A stretch of 64,000 bases of DNA from Nocardia anocheti (GCF_029675105.1 NZ_JAQQFV010000012.1:124001-188000), one strand, 5' to 3'. Positions 8,627-16,380 are shown, counted from the first letter of the stretch. Notes: a model not told the origin generated them from the sequence alone. Made by a program: numbers and translations.

Positions 8627-9574
8627 TCACCCGGCCAGCTCGGCCGGGTCGGTATTGGCGCCGCACAGCACCACGCACACCCGTTCGCCCGGTTCCGGTC
8701 GATAGGCCGGGCCCGCGCCGGTGTCCAGCAGCGCCGCCAGCGCGGTGGCCGCGCCGTTCTCCACCGCGATCCGGTGCTCGGCCCACAGCCGCCTGCGCGC
8801 GGCGCGGATCGTCTCGTCGTCGACGAGCACCGAGCGCACGTCGCCCTGCTGGGCGGCGGCCAGGGCCATGGCCGAGACGTTCGGCGCGCCCAGCGAGTCG
8901 GCGGCGATCGAGTCCACGCTGACCTGTACCGGCCGTCCCGCGGCGAGCGCGGCGTGCAGCGATGAGCATCCGGCCGGTTCCACCGCGATCGTGCGCACCC
9001 CGGCGTGCCGGGCCGCCACCGCCGTTCCGGTGAACAAGCCGCCGCCGCCGACCGCGACCAGCACGGTGTCCAGATCGGGGATCGTCGCGGTGATCTCCCG
9101 GAGCAGGGTGCCCGCCCCGGCGGCGATGAGCGGATGGTCGTAGGCGTGCGCGGCCAGCGCGCCGGTGCTCGCGGCGAACTCCTGGCATGCCGCCAGCGCC
9201 TGCTTGTACTCCGGACCGATCAGTCGTACCTCGGCGCCGTAGTCACGCAGTCGACCGATTTTCACCGGCGGCGCGGACTCGGGCAGGAACACCGTCGCGG
9301 GCACGCCCGCCGCGCGGGCCGCCCAGGCGCACGCCAGCCCCGCGTTGCCACCGGAGGCGATCGTCACACCGGCCTCGGGCAGGGTGCCCGCCGCCGCGTG
9401 CGCGCGCACGAAATTCTGCGCTCCGCGCGCCTTGAACGAGCCGGTGAACTGCAGGAACTCCAGCGCGAACCACAGCGGATCCGGGCCGGGACCGGCCGGT
9501 GCGACGGTGATCGGACGAACCAGTCCGTCGATCCGGGCCGCCGCCGCGGTGATGTCGTCATAGGTGGGTGTCAC
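8627..9574 (-). CDS. PLP-dependent serine/threonine dehydratase
   Basis: Fold-type II PLP enzyme (315 aa) deaminating L-threonine or L-serine to the 2-oxo acid. The PLP lysine is in TGSFKARGA, the phosphate loop is VGGGGLFTG, and SGGNAGLACA matches the substrate loop. It lacks the C-terminal ACT regulatory domain, so it resembles catabolic or biodegradative enzymes. Start: GTG at 9574 (VTPTYDDI); the upstream in-frame stretch reads through the promoter region of the next operon and looks non-coding. It is convergent with the SDR (7 bp apart) and divergent from the response regulator-ectoine block. Confidence 0.85.
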   Translation of the reverse strand: MTPTYDDITAAAARIDGLVRPITVAPAGPGPDPLWFALEFLQFTGSFKARGAQNFVRAHAAAGTLPEAGVTIASGGNAGLACAWAARAAGVPATVFLPESAPPVKIGRLRDYGAEVRLIGPEYKQALAACQEFAASTGALAAHAYDHPLIAAGAGTLLREITATIPDLDTVLVAVGGGGLFTGTAVAARHAGVRTIAVEPAGCSSLHAALAAGRPVQVSVDSIAADSLGAPNVSAMALAAAQQGDVRSVLVDDETIRAARRRLWAEHRIAVENGAATALAALLDTGAGPAYRPEPGERVCVVLCGANTDPAELAG

Positions 9575-9639
9575 GCCTCGACTATGCCACCGCCCTCCCG
9601 CGTGTCGCGGCGTGTCGAACCGCCTGATGAGCGGGGTGA

Positions 9640-9695
9640 TTGTTACGAGGGGTTTACGCCGGGCCAGGTCTGGGTAAATCACAGATTGGTAACAA
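9640..9695. repeat. Inverted repeat TTGTTAC / GTAACAA flanking the promoter
   Basis: Perfect 7-bp arms, TTGTTAC at 9640-9646 and GTAACAA at 9689-9695, lie symmetrically around the SigF-type promoter at 9651-9677. The arms contain the GTAACA half-site known for MtrA-family response regulators, but here the two copies are inverted and 42 bp apart rather than in tandem. They may bind a regulator on either side of RNA polymerase. This is a sequence observation; the binder is unknown. Confidence 0.35.
9651..9677 (+). promoter_or_regulatory. SigF/general-stress sigma promoter for the ectoine block
   Basis: GGTTT (9651-9655), 16-bp spacer, GGGTAA (9672-9677) equals the consensus known for mycobacterial SigF and related group 3 sigma factors (GGTTT-N15-17-GGGTA). 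Predicted start of transcription is near 9684, about 100 nt before the small ORF at 9785 and 157 nt before the response regulator. A SigF-type sigma gene with its full switch lies at 17989-24266. Confidence 0.75.
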
Positions 9696-9784
9696 GCTCG
9701 AAGGCGGGATGTCGTGTCGGAACGGGGACGCGAATTCCCTACCGATCCGGCGCACACCCCGGCGTGTCAGCAAAGGATGTGCAC

Positions 9785-9844
9785 ATGAGCGAGCGAACTG
9801 AGCGACCCGTGGTCGTGCCGAGCGGCAGCGAGGTACGGGCATGA
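9785..9844 (+). CDS. Possible 19-aa leader ORF coupled to the response regulator
   Basis: ATG 9785 follows an AAGGA site at workable spacing and reads 19 codons (MSERTE...SEVRA). Its TGA overlaps the response-regulator ATG (ATGA). The peptide is polar with no membrane segment. Short MSER-type openings are common in actinobacterial genomes and may reflect a repeated sequence motif rather than a functional peptide. If translated, it would act through translational coupling. Confidence 0.35.
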   Translation: MSERTERPVVVPSGSEVRA

Positions 9845-10554
9845 GCGCGAACCTGATGATCGTGGACGACGACGTCCAGATGCGCGGGAGCCTACGCCGC
9901 GCGATGGAGGACGAGGGATACGCCGTCGCGGAGGCGGGCATCCCGGCCGACGCCCTCGACCGGCTCCGCAACGACGGGCCGCCGGATCTGATGATCGTCG
10001 ACCTGATGCGCGGCGAGACCGACGGCTTCGACTGCATCCGGGAGATCCGGCGCGATCACGACGTGCCGATCATCGTGATCAGCACCCGCTACGACACCCA
10101 CGACGTGGTGGCGGCCCTCGAGGCCGGTGCCGACGACTTCGTCAGCAAGCCGTTCGAGATCAAGGAGATCACCGCCCGGATGCGCGCGTTGCGCCGACGG
10201 GCCAGGATCACCGCCGATCGCGACGCCACGCCCGAGGTCGTCCTCGACGCCGATCCGGTGTCCCCGCTGGTGCTCGCCACCGACGCGGGCGCGGTGCGGC
10301 GCGGCGAGGAGGAGATCCACCTCACGGTCACCGAATTCCGGTTGCTGTGCGAATTGGCCGAGACCCCGGGGCGTGTGCTCAGCCGATCCGTACTGCTCGA
10401 AAGAGTCTGGGATCAAGGCTTTTTCGGCGACGAACGCATCGTCGACGTCCACGTGCGGCGTCTGCGCACCAAAATCGAACGCGATCCCTCCGATCCGCGC
10501 ATCGTCGTCACCGTGCGCGGCCTGGGTTATCGCCTCGACGTGCAGTCGCAGTAA
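9841..10554 (+). CDS. Orphan OmpR-family response regulator
   Basis: A 237-aa DNA-binding response regulator. The receiver domain (1-120) has the acidic pocket Asp9-Asp11, the phosphorylated Asp54 in MIVDLMRG and a Lys in VSKPFE. The winged-helix output domain (about 140-237) shows VTEFRLLCELAETPGRVLSR and VDVHVRRLRTKI, and ends in GLGYRLDV. No histidine kinase is adjacent. The gene is 68 bp upstream of ectA on the same strand and downstream of the SigF-type promoter, so it is a good candidate for the local regulator of ectoine synthesis. Start: ATG 9841. Confidence 0.9.
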   Translation: MSANLMIVDDDVQMRGSLRRAMEDEGYAVAEAGIPADALDRLRNDGPPDLMIVDLMRGETDGFDCIREIRRDHDVPIIVISTRYDTHDVVAALEAGADDFVSKPFEIKEITARMRALRRRARITADRDATPEVVLDADPVSPLVLATDAGAVRRGEEEIHLTVTEFRLLCELAETPGRVLSRSVLLERVWDQGFFGDERIVDVHVRRLRTKIERDPSDPRIVVTVRGLGYRLDVQSQ

Positions 10555-10569
10555 ACGATTCGTCATACA

Positions 10570-10601
10570 ACCGCAAAGAGCTCGACACAAAGACCGCAAA
10601 G
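10570..10601 (+). promoter_or_regulatory. Direct repeats ACCGCAAAG upstream of ectA
   Basis: ACCGCAAAG occurs at 10570-10578 and again at 10593-10601, 23 bp apart (about two helical turns). A partial third copy, CACAAAG, lies at 10586-10592. The stretch is AT-richer than its surroundings and fills most of the gap between the response-regulator stop and ectA. OmpR-type regulators bind tandem repeats, so this is a candidate site for the regulator encoded just upstream. Confidence 0.35.
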
Positions 10602-10622
10602 TCAGTTGGACATGTTAGATAT

Positions 10623-11174
10623 ATGCCAACGTCCACCATGTCCATCGAGCCCGCGGCCACCCCGGCGGAGCCCGGTTCGGAAACGAGATTGCGCCCGCCG
10701 CGTTTGGGCGACGGAGCACAGTTGTGGCGGATCGCTCGCGATTCACAGGTGCTCGACGTCAATTCCAGCTACGCCTATCTCCTGTGGTGTCGCGATTTCG
10801 CGGCCAGCTCCCGGATCGCCGAAATCGACGGTCACGCAGCCGGATTCGTCATCGGCTACGTGCGGCCCGAATCCCCGGACACCCTGTTCGTCTGGCAGAT
10901 CGCGGTCGACGCCGAATTCCGTGGTCGCGGTCTCGCCGCGAAGATCCTGCACACCCTGCTCGATTCGGTGGCCGACGCCGGAATCACCACCTTGGAAACC
11001 ACGATCTCACCCGGTAACACCGCCTCACAGGCATTGTTCACCGCGGTGGCCCGGGAGCGCGGCGCGCAATTACGCGTCGACTCCCTGTTCGAAGAGAACG
11101 ATTTTCCCGATTCACACGAGGCCGAACAGCTGTATGTCATCTCACCTGTTCAGCGCCAGGAGGAACGACGATGA
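10623..11174 (+). CDS. ectA: L-2,4-diaminobutyrate acetyltransferase
   Basis: Second enzyme of ectoine synthesis: acetylates L-2,4-diaminobutyrate at the gamma-amino group using acetyl-CoA. GNAT fold (183 aa) with LWRIARDSQVLDVNSSYAYLL, typical of EctA N-termini, and the acetyl-CoA loop RGRGLAAKIL. It ends with the EctA-like FEENDFPDSHEAEQLY. ATG 10623 is used here. A second ATG at 10638 would remove five residues; neither has a clear ribosome-binding site, so the start is uncertain by 15 bp. Stop overlaps ectB (ATGA). Confidence 0.94.
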   Translation: MPTSTMSIEPAATPAEPGSETRLRPPRLGDGAQLWRIARDSQVLDVNSSYAYLLWCRDFAASSRIAEIDGHAAGFVIGYVRPESPDTLFVWQIAVDAEFRGRGLAAKILHTLLDSVADAGITTLETTISPGNTASQALFTAVARERGAQLRVDSLFEENDFPDSHEAEQLYVISPVQRQEERR

Positions 11175-12442
11175 TCACGACCACCGACACCAGCATCTTC
11201 GAGGCCATGGAATCGAATGTGCGCGGATACTGCCGTGACTGGCCGTCCGTCTTCACCTCCGCCCAGGGCGCCTGGCTGCGCGACGAGCAGGGGCGTGAAT
11301 ACCTCGATTTCTTCGCCGGTGCGGGCGCGCTGAACTACGGGCACAACAACCCGATTCTCAAGCGCGCGTTGATCGACTACATCGCCAGCGACGGCATCAC
11401 CCACGGCCTGGACATGTCCACCGTGGCCAAACGGGAGCTGCTCGAGACCATCCGCGACACCCTGCTCTCCCCGCGCGGACTGGACTACAAAGTCCAGTTC
11501 CCCGGCCCGACCGGCGCCAACGCGGTCGAGGCCGCGCTCAAACTGGCTCGCAAGGTCACCGGCCGCAAGACCGTGCTCAGCTTCACCAACGCCTTCCACG
11601 GCATGACCCTGGGCGCGCTGTCGGTCACCGGTAACGCCGCCAAGCGCGCCGGTGCCGGGGTGCCGCTCGAGCACGCCACCCCCATGCCCTACGACGGCTA
11701 CTTCGACAACACCATCGAGGACTTCGGCTGGATGCAGCGCGTGCTCGACGACAGCTCCTCGGGCTTCGACCGCCCCGCCGCGGTGATCGTGGAGACCGTG
11801 CAGGGCGAGGGTGGCGTCAACCTGGCCCGCGCCGAATGGCTGCGTCACCTGGCCGGGCTGTGCGCCGCGCGCGACATCCTGCTCATCGTCGACGACGTGC
11901 AGATGGGCTGCGGCCGCACCGGTCCGTTCTTCTCCTTCGAGATCGCGGGCATCACTCCCGACATCGTGACGCTGTCCAAGTCGATCGGTGGCTACGGCCT
12001 GCCGATGGCGCTGGTGCTGCTCAAGCCCGAGCACGACCAGTGGGCCCCGGGTGAGCACAACGGCACCTTCCGCGGCAACAACCCGGCCTTCGTCACCGCC
12101 ACCGCCGCGCTGCGTGAGTACTGGTCCGACGACAAGCTGGCCCAGAAGACCGCCGCCAACGGCGACTACGTGGCCCGCACCCTGGCCGCGGTCGCCGACC
12201 GGCACGAGGGTGTGTCCACCCGTGGTCGCGGCATGGTGCACGGCATCGTCTTCGACGATCCGTCGCAGGCGGCCAAGGTGTGCCGCACCGCCTTCGAGCA
12301 GGGCCTGCTGGTGGAGACCTCGGGCTCGATGGACGAGGTGGTGAAACTGCTGCCCCCGCTGACGCTGAGCAGCGACGAACTCGACAAGGGGCTCACCGTG
12401 CTGACCTCCTCGATCGACACCGTGTGTGGGGGTGCCGCATGA
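11171..12442 (+). CDS. ectB: L-2,4-diaminobutyrate-2-oxoglutarate aminotransferase
   Basis: First committed step of ectoine synthesis: transaminates L-aspartate-4-semialdehyde with glutamate to L-2,4-diaminobutyrate. Class III PLP aminotransferase, 423 aa, the usual EctB length. It opens IFEAMESNVRGYCRDWP. The PLP lysine is Lys270 in TLSKSIGGYGLP, and the cofactor Asp is in LIVDDVQMGCGRTG. AGGAGG-like sequence precedes the start. It overlaps ectA and ectC by 4 bp each. No aspartokinase or semialdehyde dehydrogenase gene accompanies the cluster, so precursor comes from the housekeeping enzymes. Confidence 0.97.
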   Translation: MITTTDTSIFEAMESNVRGYCRDWPSVFTSAQGAWLRDEQGREYLDFFAGAGALNYGHNNPILKRALIDYIASDGITHGLDMSTVAKRELLETIRDTLLSPRGLDYKVQFPGPTGANAVEAALKLARKVTGRKTVLSFTNAFHGMTLGALSVTGNAAKRAGAGVPLEHATPMPYDGYFDNTIEDFGWMQRVLDDSSSGFDRPAAVIVETVQGEGGVNLARAEWLRHLAGLCAARDILLIVDDVQMGCGRTGPFFSFEIAGITPDIVTLSKSIGGYGLPMALVLLKPEHDQWAPGEHNGTFRGNNPAFVTATAALREYWSDDKLAQKTAANGDYVARTLAAVADRHEGVSTRGRGMVHGIVFDDPSQAAKVCRTAFEQGLLVETSGSMDEVVKLLPPLTLSSDELDKGLTVLTSSIDTVCGGAA

Positions 12443-12840
12443 TCGTGCGCACCACTGCCGAGATCACCGGCACCGAACGCGACGTGGCAGGTCCCGGCTG
12501 GCGCAGCAAGCGCATCGTGCTGGCCGGTGACCGGGTCGGTTTCTCCTTCCACGAGACCACCATCGAGGAAGGCACCGTTCACGAGTTCCACTACCAGAAC
12601 CACGTGGAGGCCGTCTGGCTGGTCGAGGGCGAGGGCAGTCTGCTCGATCTCGACAATCAGCAGGTCTACCAGCTGGGGCCCGGCTCGATGTATCTGCTCG
12701 ACGGCAACGAACGTCATCAGGTCACCGCCCGCACCCGCCTGCGGATGCTGTGTGTGTTCAATCCGCCGGTCACCGGCCGCGAGGTACACGATGAGAACGG
12801 GGTGTATCCGCTGATCGTCGAGGAGGATGCCCGTGTCTGA
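12439..12840 (+). CDS. ectC: L-ectoine synthase
   Basis: Closes N-gamma-acetyl-diaminobutyrate to ectoine. Small cupin protein (133 aa; usual about 130) opening MIVRT and carrying the EctC core WRSKRIVLAGDRVGFSFHETTI in part, a metal-binding cupin segment HYQNHVEAVWLVEGEG, and LDGNERH near the third strand. Start ATG 12439 overlaps the ectB stop. The ectD start lies inside its last codons. Confidence 0.97.
   Translation: MIVRTTAEITGTERDVAGPGWRSKRIVLAGDRVGFSFHETTIEEGTVHEFHYQNHVEAVWLVEGEGSLLDLDNQQVYQLGPGSMYLLDGNERHQVTARTRLRMLCVFNPPVTGREVHDENGVYPLIVEEDARV
12821..12826 (+). promoter_or_regulatory. Ribosome-binding site that fixes the ectD start
   Basis: A full AGGAGG lies 6 nt before the GTG at 12833 but directly abuts the in-frame ATG at 12827 (0 nt spacing). 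Ribosome spacing therefore favours GTG 12833 as the start of ectD, giving an N-terminus MSDRLDRYPT. Confidence 0.7.
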
Positions 12841-13738
12841 CCGGCTCGACCGTTACCCCACCCGGTTGGCCGAACCCGTCCCCCATGTCGAGCGCACCGA
12901 TCCGACGGTGTGGGGGCGGGTCACCTCGCCGGAGCTGGCCGGATTCGACGCGAACGGTTTCGCGACGATCCCCGCGCTGCTCAGCCCCGAGGAGGTCGCC
13001 GCCTTCGGCGCCGAGATCGGCCACCTCGCGGCCGATCCGCTGCTCTACGGCGACGAGCGGGTGATCACCGAGCCCGGCAGCGGGCAGGTGCGTTCGGTGT
13101 TCCAGGTGCATCAGCTCAGCAAGCCCATCGCCGGGCTGCTGGCCGAGTCCCGGGTCGTCGGCTTGGCCGAGGAGATCCTGGGTTCGGCGGTGTACCTGCA
13201 CCAGAGCCGGGTGAACTACATGCCCGGCTTCGGGGGCAACGGTTTCGGGTGGCATTCCGATTTCGAGACCTGGCACGCCGAGGACGGGATGCCCGCGCCG
13301 CGGGCGGTGAGTCTGTCGATCGCGCTGACCGACAACTACCCGTTCAACGGCAGCCTGATGGTGATGCCCGGTTCGCACCGCACCTTCGTGCCGTGCCTGG
13401 GTGAGACGCCCGACGGGCACTACCGGGAGTCGTTGAAGCAGCAGCGGATCGGCGTGCCGACCACCGACGACATCACCTTCCTGGCCGCCCGCTACGGCAT
13501 CACGCAGTTCACCGGCAAGGCCGGGTCGGCGCTGCTGTTCGACTCGAATGTGATGCACGGGTCGTCGAACAACATCACGCCCTATCCGCGCTCGAACATC
13601 TTCCTGGTGTTCAACAGTGTCGAGAACACGCTCGAGGAGCCGTTCGCGGCGCAGCGGCCGCGTCCTCGGCACATCGCGGCCAGGGATTTCACGCCGGTCC
13701 GGGAGTACGCGTCGGGCCTGGCGGATCAGGTGCGCTAG
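12833..13738 (+). CDS. ectD: Ectoine hydroxylase
   Basis: Fe(II)/2-oxoglutarate-dependent dioxygenase (301 aa) converting ectoine to 5-hydroxyectoine. The EctD signature is intact, starting at FGWHSDFETWH. The iron ligands are His141, Asp143 and His242 (in SNVMHGSSNN), numbered from GTG 12833. The start was chosen by the AGGAGG at 12821-12826 and overlaps ectC by 8 bp. Its presence means the cell makes hydroxyectoine, a better heat and desiccation protectant. The TAG stop is shared as CTAG with the convergent gene. Confidence 0.96.
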   Translation: MSDRLDRYPTRLAEPVPHVERTDPTVWGRVTSPELAGFDANGFATIPALLSPEEVAAFGAEIGHLAADPLLYGDERVITEPGSGQVRSVFQVHQLSKPIAGLLAESRVVGLAEEILGSAVYLHQSRVNYMPGFGGNGFGWHSDFETWHAEDGMPAPRAVSLSIALTDNYPFNGSLMVMPGSHRTFVPCLGETPDGHYRESLKQQRIGVPTTDDITFLAARYGITQFTGKAGSALLFDSNVMHGSSNNITPYPRSNIFLVFNSVENTLEEPFAAQRPRPRHIAARDFTPVREYASGLADQVR

Positions 13739-14547
13739 AGGATCCGAGGTAGCTCGGACAACTCGGACAGACAGGCCGCGGCCCTCGGATCGTCGGGGGC
13801 CGCGGCCTGCCACCATCGTTGTGCGCTGGCGCGGTCGCCCGCACGCAGCGCCAGAACGCCGAGATCGTAGGCGGCGCCGCTGTGGCCCGCTCTGGCTGCC
13901 TGTGTCCAGAGCAGCCGGGCCGAATCGTGTTCGCCGCGTTCGTGCATCGCGGTGCCCAGATCGTGCAGCGCCTGCCCGAAACCCGGATGATCCGGCGGGG
14001 GTGGGGGAGCGGTGGAGATCGGCGGCGGCTGCTCGAGCGTGGGTGGATCGACCGAAGAGATCGTGGTGAGCTCCACGACGAGTTCGTTGAAATCCGGTGT
14101 CCCGGGCCCGGTACTGCACCAGAGCGTGGACCCGCCGTCGGGCAGCAGGTCGACGACCATGCCGTAGTTGCCGGTCCAGGACTGCTGTCCGCCCCCGCCC
14201 GCCACCCACACCGGGGTCAGGGTGAACAGCGCGTCGGGGGCGTCGGCGGTCACCTCGATGTCCACCCCGGTCGTCAGCGCGTCGGCCCAGATGTCCACAC
14301 CCGCGAGGACTTTCCCGTTGTGGCGCACGTGCCCGTCCTGCACGCTCAGCCCCAGTCCGAGCCCGGACACCTCGGCGGGCGGCATCACCGACAGCGCCCG
14401 CAACCGCACCGCCGTCGTCCCGACGGGCAGTGCCTCGGCGTACATCGGATAGACCGCGGCGCCGCACCAGTCGATCGGTTCGGCGCCGGTGTACCGCCGC
14501 TCGAGCGGCAGCGGATCGAGCGGAGGTCGCGCGCCGGGATCATTCAT
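13735..14547 (-). CDS. TPR/Sel1-like protein with TerD-like N-terminal half
   Basis: A 270-aa protein without signal peptide. Residues 1-170 form a beta-rich region with a GLGLSVQD segment and the TVELTT-like strand order reminiscent of stress-response TerD-type folds; that resemblance is weak. A Pro-rich linker (PPPISTAPPPPP) follows. Residues 195-270 hold two helical repeats (GHSGAAYDLGVLALRAGD and neighbours) of the tetratricopeptide/Sel1 kind. Function unknown. It converges on ectD and shares the CTAG tetranucleotide as stop codon on both strands. Confidence 0.7.
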   Translation of the reverse strand: MNDPGARPPLDPLPLERRYTGAEPIDWCGAAVYPMYAEALPVGTTAVRLRALSVMPPAEVSGLGLGLSVQDGHVRHNGKVLAGVDIWADALTTGVDIEVTADAPDALFTLTPVWVAGGGGQQSWTGNYGMVVDLLPDGGSTLWCSTGPGTPDFNELVVELTTISSVDPPTLEQPPPISTAPPPPPDHPGFGQALHDLGTAMHERGEHDSARLLWTQAARAGHSGAAYDLGVLALRAGDRASAQRWWQAAAPDDPRAAACLSELSELPRIL

Positions 14548-14750
14548 CGGTGCAGCCCACCCTTTCCGCGCGACGACCCCCTCGCGGCACCGGCCCGGTC
14601 CGCGGTTGCGCGCTACACCGTACCCGGCTCGGCGCGGCCCCGGAGCGGATTCGCGTCAAGACCCGGCGACCCGCTGACCTGCTCCTGATCTCGGAGACGG
14701 AGCGAGGCAGCGGGATTCGCCAGGATATAGCCGGACCGATGGGACCGGGG

Positions 14751-15770
14751 TCAGACGGCGACCGCTTCGCCGATCTCCTCCTCGACCGCGGCGGGCGCGA
14801 CCGGCTTCGGCGCCACCCGCGCCTCGTGCCGTCCGGCGATCAGCACCAGCACCACCCCGACGGCCAGCCAGCCGAACAGCCCGAGCAGTCGCGCGCCGTA
14901 GCCCGCGCCACCGTCGAAGTAGAGCAGGTTGCGCAGCCCCTCGACGAAACCGGCGCCGTTCCAGAAGGAGTGCAGCGCGCCGAAGAAGCCGTTCTGCAAC
15001 TGCGGCCCGTACACCCCGCCCGAGGTGGTGAAGTTCAGCATCACGAACAGGGTGATGAGCGCGAGCGTGGTCCAGCGCTTGAGGAAGGTGTGCAGTCCGA
15101 TGCCGATCAGGATGATCCCGCTGGTGTAGAGCCAGGCGAAGCCGAACACCGCCGCGTACCCGTGGTCGATCACATCGAAGACCCCGGCCGCCACCACGAC
15201 CCCGATGATGCTGACCACCAACGCCGTCACCACACCCACCGCGGCCCGCACCCGCATCCGCAGCGTCGCGCCCGCCGCGCCGATCACCGCGACACTGCCG
15301 TAGGCGCCCACGCTCAACGCGACCAGGAGGAAGAACAGCCCCTGCCCCGACGGGTCCCCGTCGGCCTTCGCCGTCACGTCGGTGACCACCAGCGGCACGC
15401 CCTGATGATCGGAGACCTGTCGGAAGGCCAACTCGGCGGCCATCGCGGTGGTGTCCGAGCCCGCCGTGGCGACCAGCAGCTCGGGCCGGGTCGGGTCGGG
15501 AAGGTAGGCGCCGATGAGCTCGCGGTCGTGGAGCTTGTCGATCGCCGCGGCCCGGTCGGGCACCGTGACGACGTCGAGTCCGGCCCCGCCCTTGTCCTTC
15601 ATCGTCTGCGCCAGCACCATCGCCTGCGGCGAGTCACCGACGACGGCCAGTTCCAGATGGTTGGGCGTCGGCTGATGGAAGGCGCCGAGATAGGCGAAGG
15701 CCATCCCGAGGCACATCAGCAGGGGTGTCAGCAGGTGCCCGGCCAGATGCCGGAACTGGGTGCGCGTCAT
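14751..15770 (-). CDS. ABC-2/YhgE-like membrane protein under MarR control
   Basis: A 339-aa membrane protein. One N-terminal transmembrane helix (about 15-35) is followed by an extracytoplasmic domain of about 130 residues and then six hydrophobic segments (about 155-330), the layout of YhgE/Pip and ABC-2-type permease subunits. There is no ATPase domain. The start is ATG 15770 (MTRTQF), with GGAGAA upstream. It is divergent from a MarR gene with two operators between them, so it is probably its target. Such proteins are often linked to drug or cell-envelope stress. The substrate is unknown. Confidence 0.75.
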   Translation of the reverse strand: MTRTQFRHLAGHLLTPLLMCLGMAFAYLGAFHQPTPNHLELAVVGDSPQAMVLAQTMKDKGGAGLDVVTVPDRAAAIDKLHDRELIGAYLPDPTRPELLVATAGSDTTAMAAELAFRQVSDHQGVPLVVTDVTAKADGDPSGQGLFFLLVALSVGAYGSVAVIGAAGATLRMRVRAAVGVVTALVVSIIGVVVAAGVFDVIDHGYAAVFGFAWLYTSGIILIGIGLHTFLKRWTTLALITLFVMLNFTTSGGVYGPQLQNGFFGALHSFWNGAGFVEGLRNLLYFDGGAGYGARLLGLFGWLAVGVVLVLIAGRHEARVAPKPVAPAAVEEEIGEAVAV

Positions 15771-15788
15771 CGACGAGATTCTCCAAAC

Positions 15789-15827
15789 AGTTGGTAAATG
15801 CAACTAAGTATTGTTGTAGGATACAAC
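15789..15827. promoter_or_regulatory. Two MarR-type operators in the divergent intergenic region
   Basis: Two inverted repeats: AGTTG-N7-CAACT (15789-15805) and the perfect GTTGT-N5-ACAAC (15813-15827). The second ends 1 bp before the MarR start codon and contains both an AGGA that could serve as ribosome-binding site and a TAGGAT that could be a -10 box for a leaderless transcript. Binding would block the MarR gene itself and, through the first site, the divergent membrane-protein gene. Confidence 0.7.
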
Positions 15828-15828
15828 T

Positions 15829-16260
15829 ATGAATGCGCGAGACACAAGGGCCGCCGATGTGGACACCATCCAGCGCGAGCTCACCGCCTTCGCCCGCCGG
15901 GCCCGTGGCCGCGCCGCCGAACTGCACCCCGAGCTGAGTCTGGTCGCCTACAGCATCCTCGACCTCGTGCTCGAGCGCGGCGGCTGTCAGGCCACCGACC
16001 TGGCCGAACAGTTCCTGCTCGACAAGTCGACCGTCAGCAGACAGGTGAGCACCCTGGAGCAGCAGGGCTACCTCGAACGCGAGGTCGACCCCGGCAACCG
16101 GCGCAACCACCTCCTGCGCGCGACCGAGGCGGGACGCACGGTCGCCCGCGCCGCCGAACGTCGTCGTCGCGAGGCCTTCACCGCCCGCTTCGCCGACTGG
16201 ACCGACACCGATGTCGCCGCGCTCGCGTCCTATCTGGTCCGCTACAACCACGGCGACTGA
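15829..16260 (+). CDS. MarR-family transcriptional regulator
   Basis: A 143-aa winged-helix dimeric repressor. HTH segment: CQATDLAEQFLLDKSTVSRQVSTLEQQGYLER (in part), followed by the wing VDPGNRRNHLLRATEAG. Start ATG 15829, very close to the upstream palindrome. It probably represses itself and the divergent permease-like gene and responds to a small phenolic or lipophilic ligand, as is usual for the family. The ligand cannot be told. Confidence 0.88.
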   Translation: MNARDTRAADVDTIQRELTAFARRARGRAAELHPELSLVAYSILDLVLERGGCQATDLAEQFLLDKSTVSRQVSTLEQQGYLEREVDPGNRRNHLLRATEAGRTVARAAERRRREAFTARFADWTDTDVAALASYLVRYNHGD

Positions 16261-16366
16261 TCGGCAGCGCGCCGATGCGGTGGTACGAGGGGATTCGGCA
16301 TCCCCGTGGCTATCGCGCGCGTCACCGTCGGGCCCGGTCGGTTCCGCGACCAGGCACAAGAGTCGG

Positions 16367-16372
16367 TATAGT
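16367..16372 (+). promoter_or_regulatory. -10 box of a probable leaderless promoter
   Basis: TATAGT ends 8 bp before the ATG at 16381, and no Shine-Dalgarno sequence lies between them. This spacing is what is expected when transcription starts at the ATG, which is common in actinobacteria. No convincing -35 box is visible. Confidence 0.4.
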
Positions 16373-16380
16373 CGCCGCGG

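Noticed and set aside
9575..9757. Upstream extension of the serine/threonine dehydratase to 9757
   Set aside because: It would code through the strongest promoter in the region and adds a low-quality sequence; GTG 9574 gives the usual length.
16341..16369. GGTTC...GGTAT before the GT87 gene as a SigF-type promoter
   Set aside because: The spacer would be 19 bp, outside the 15-17 bp range, and the -10 lacks GGG. The leaderless TATAGT reading fits better.
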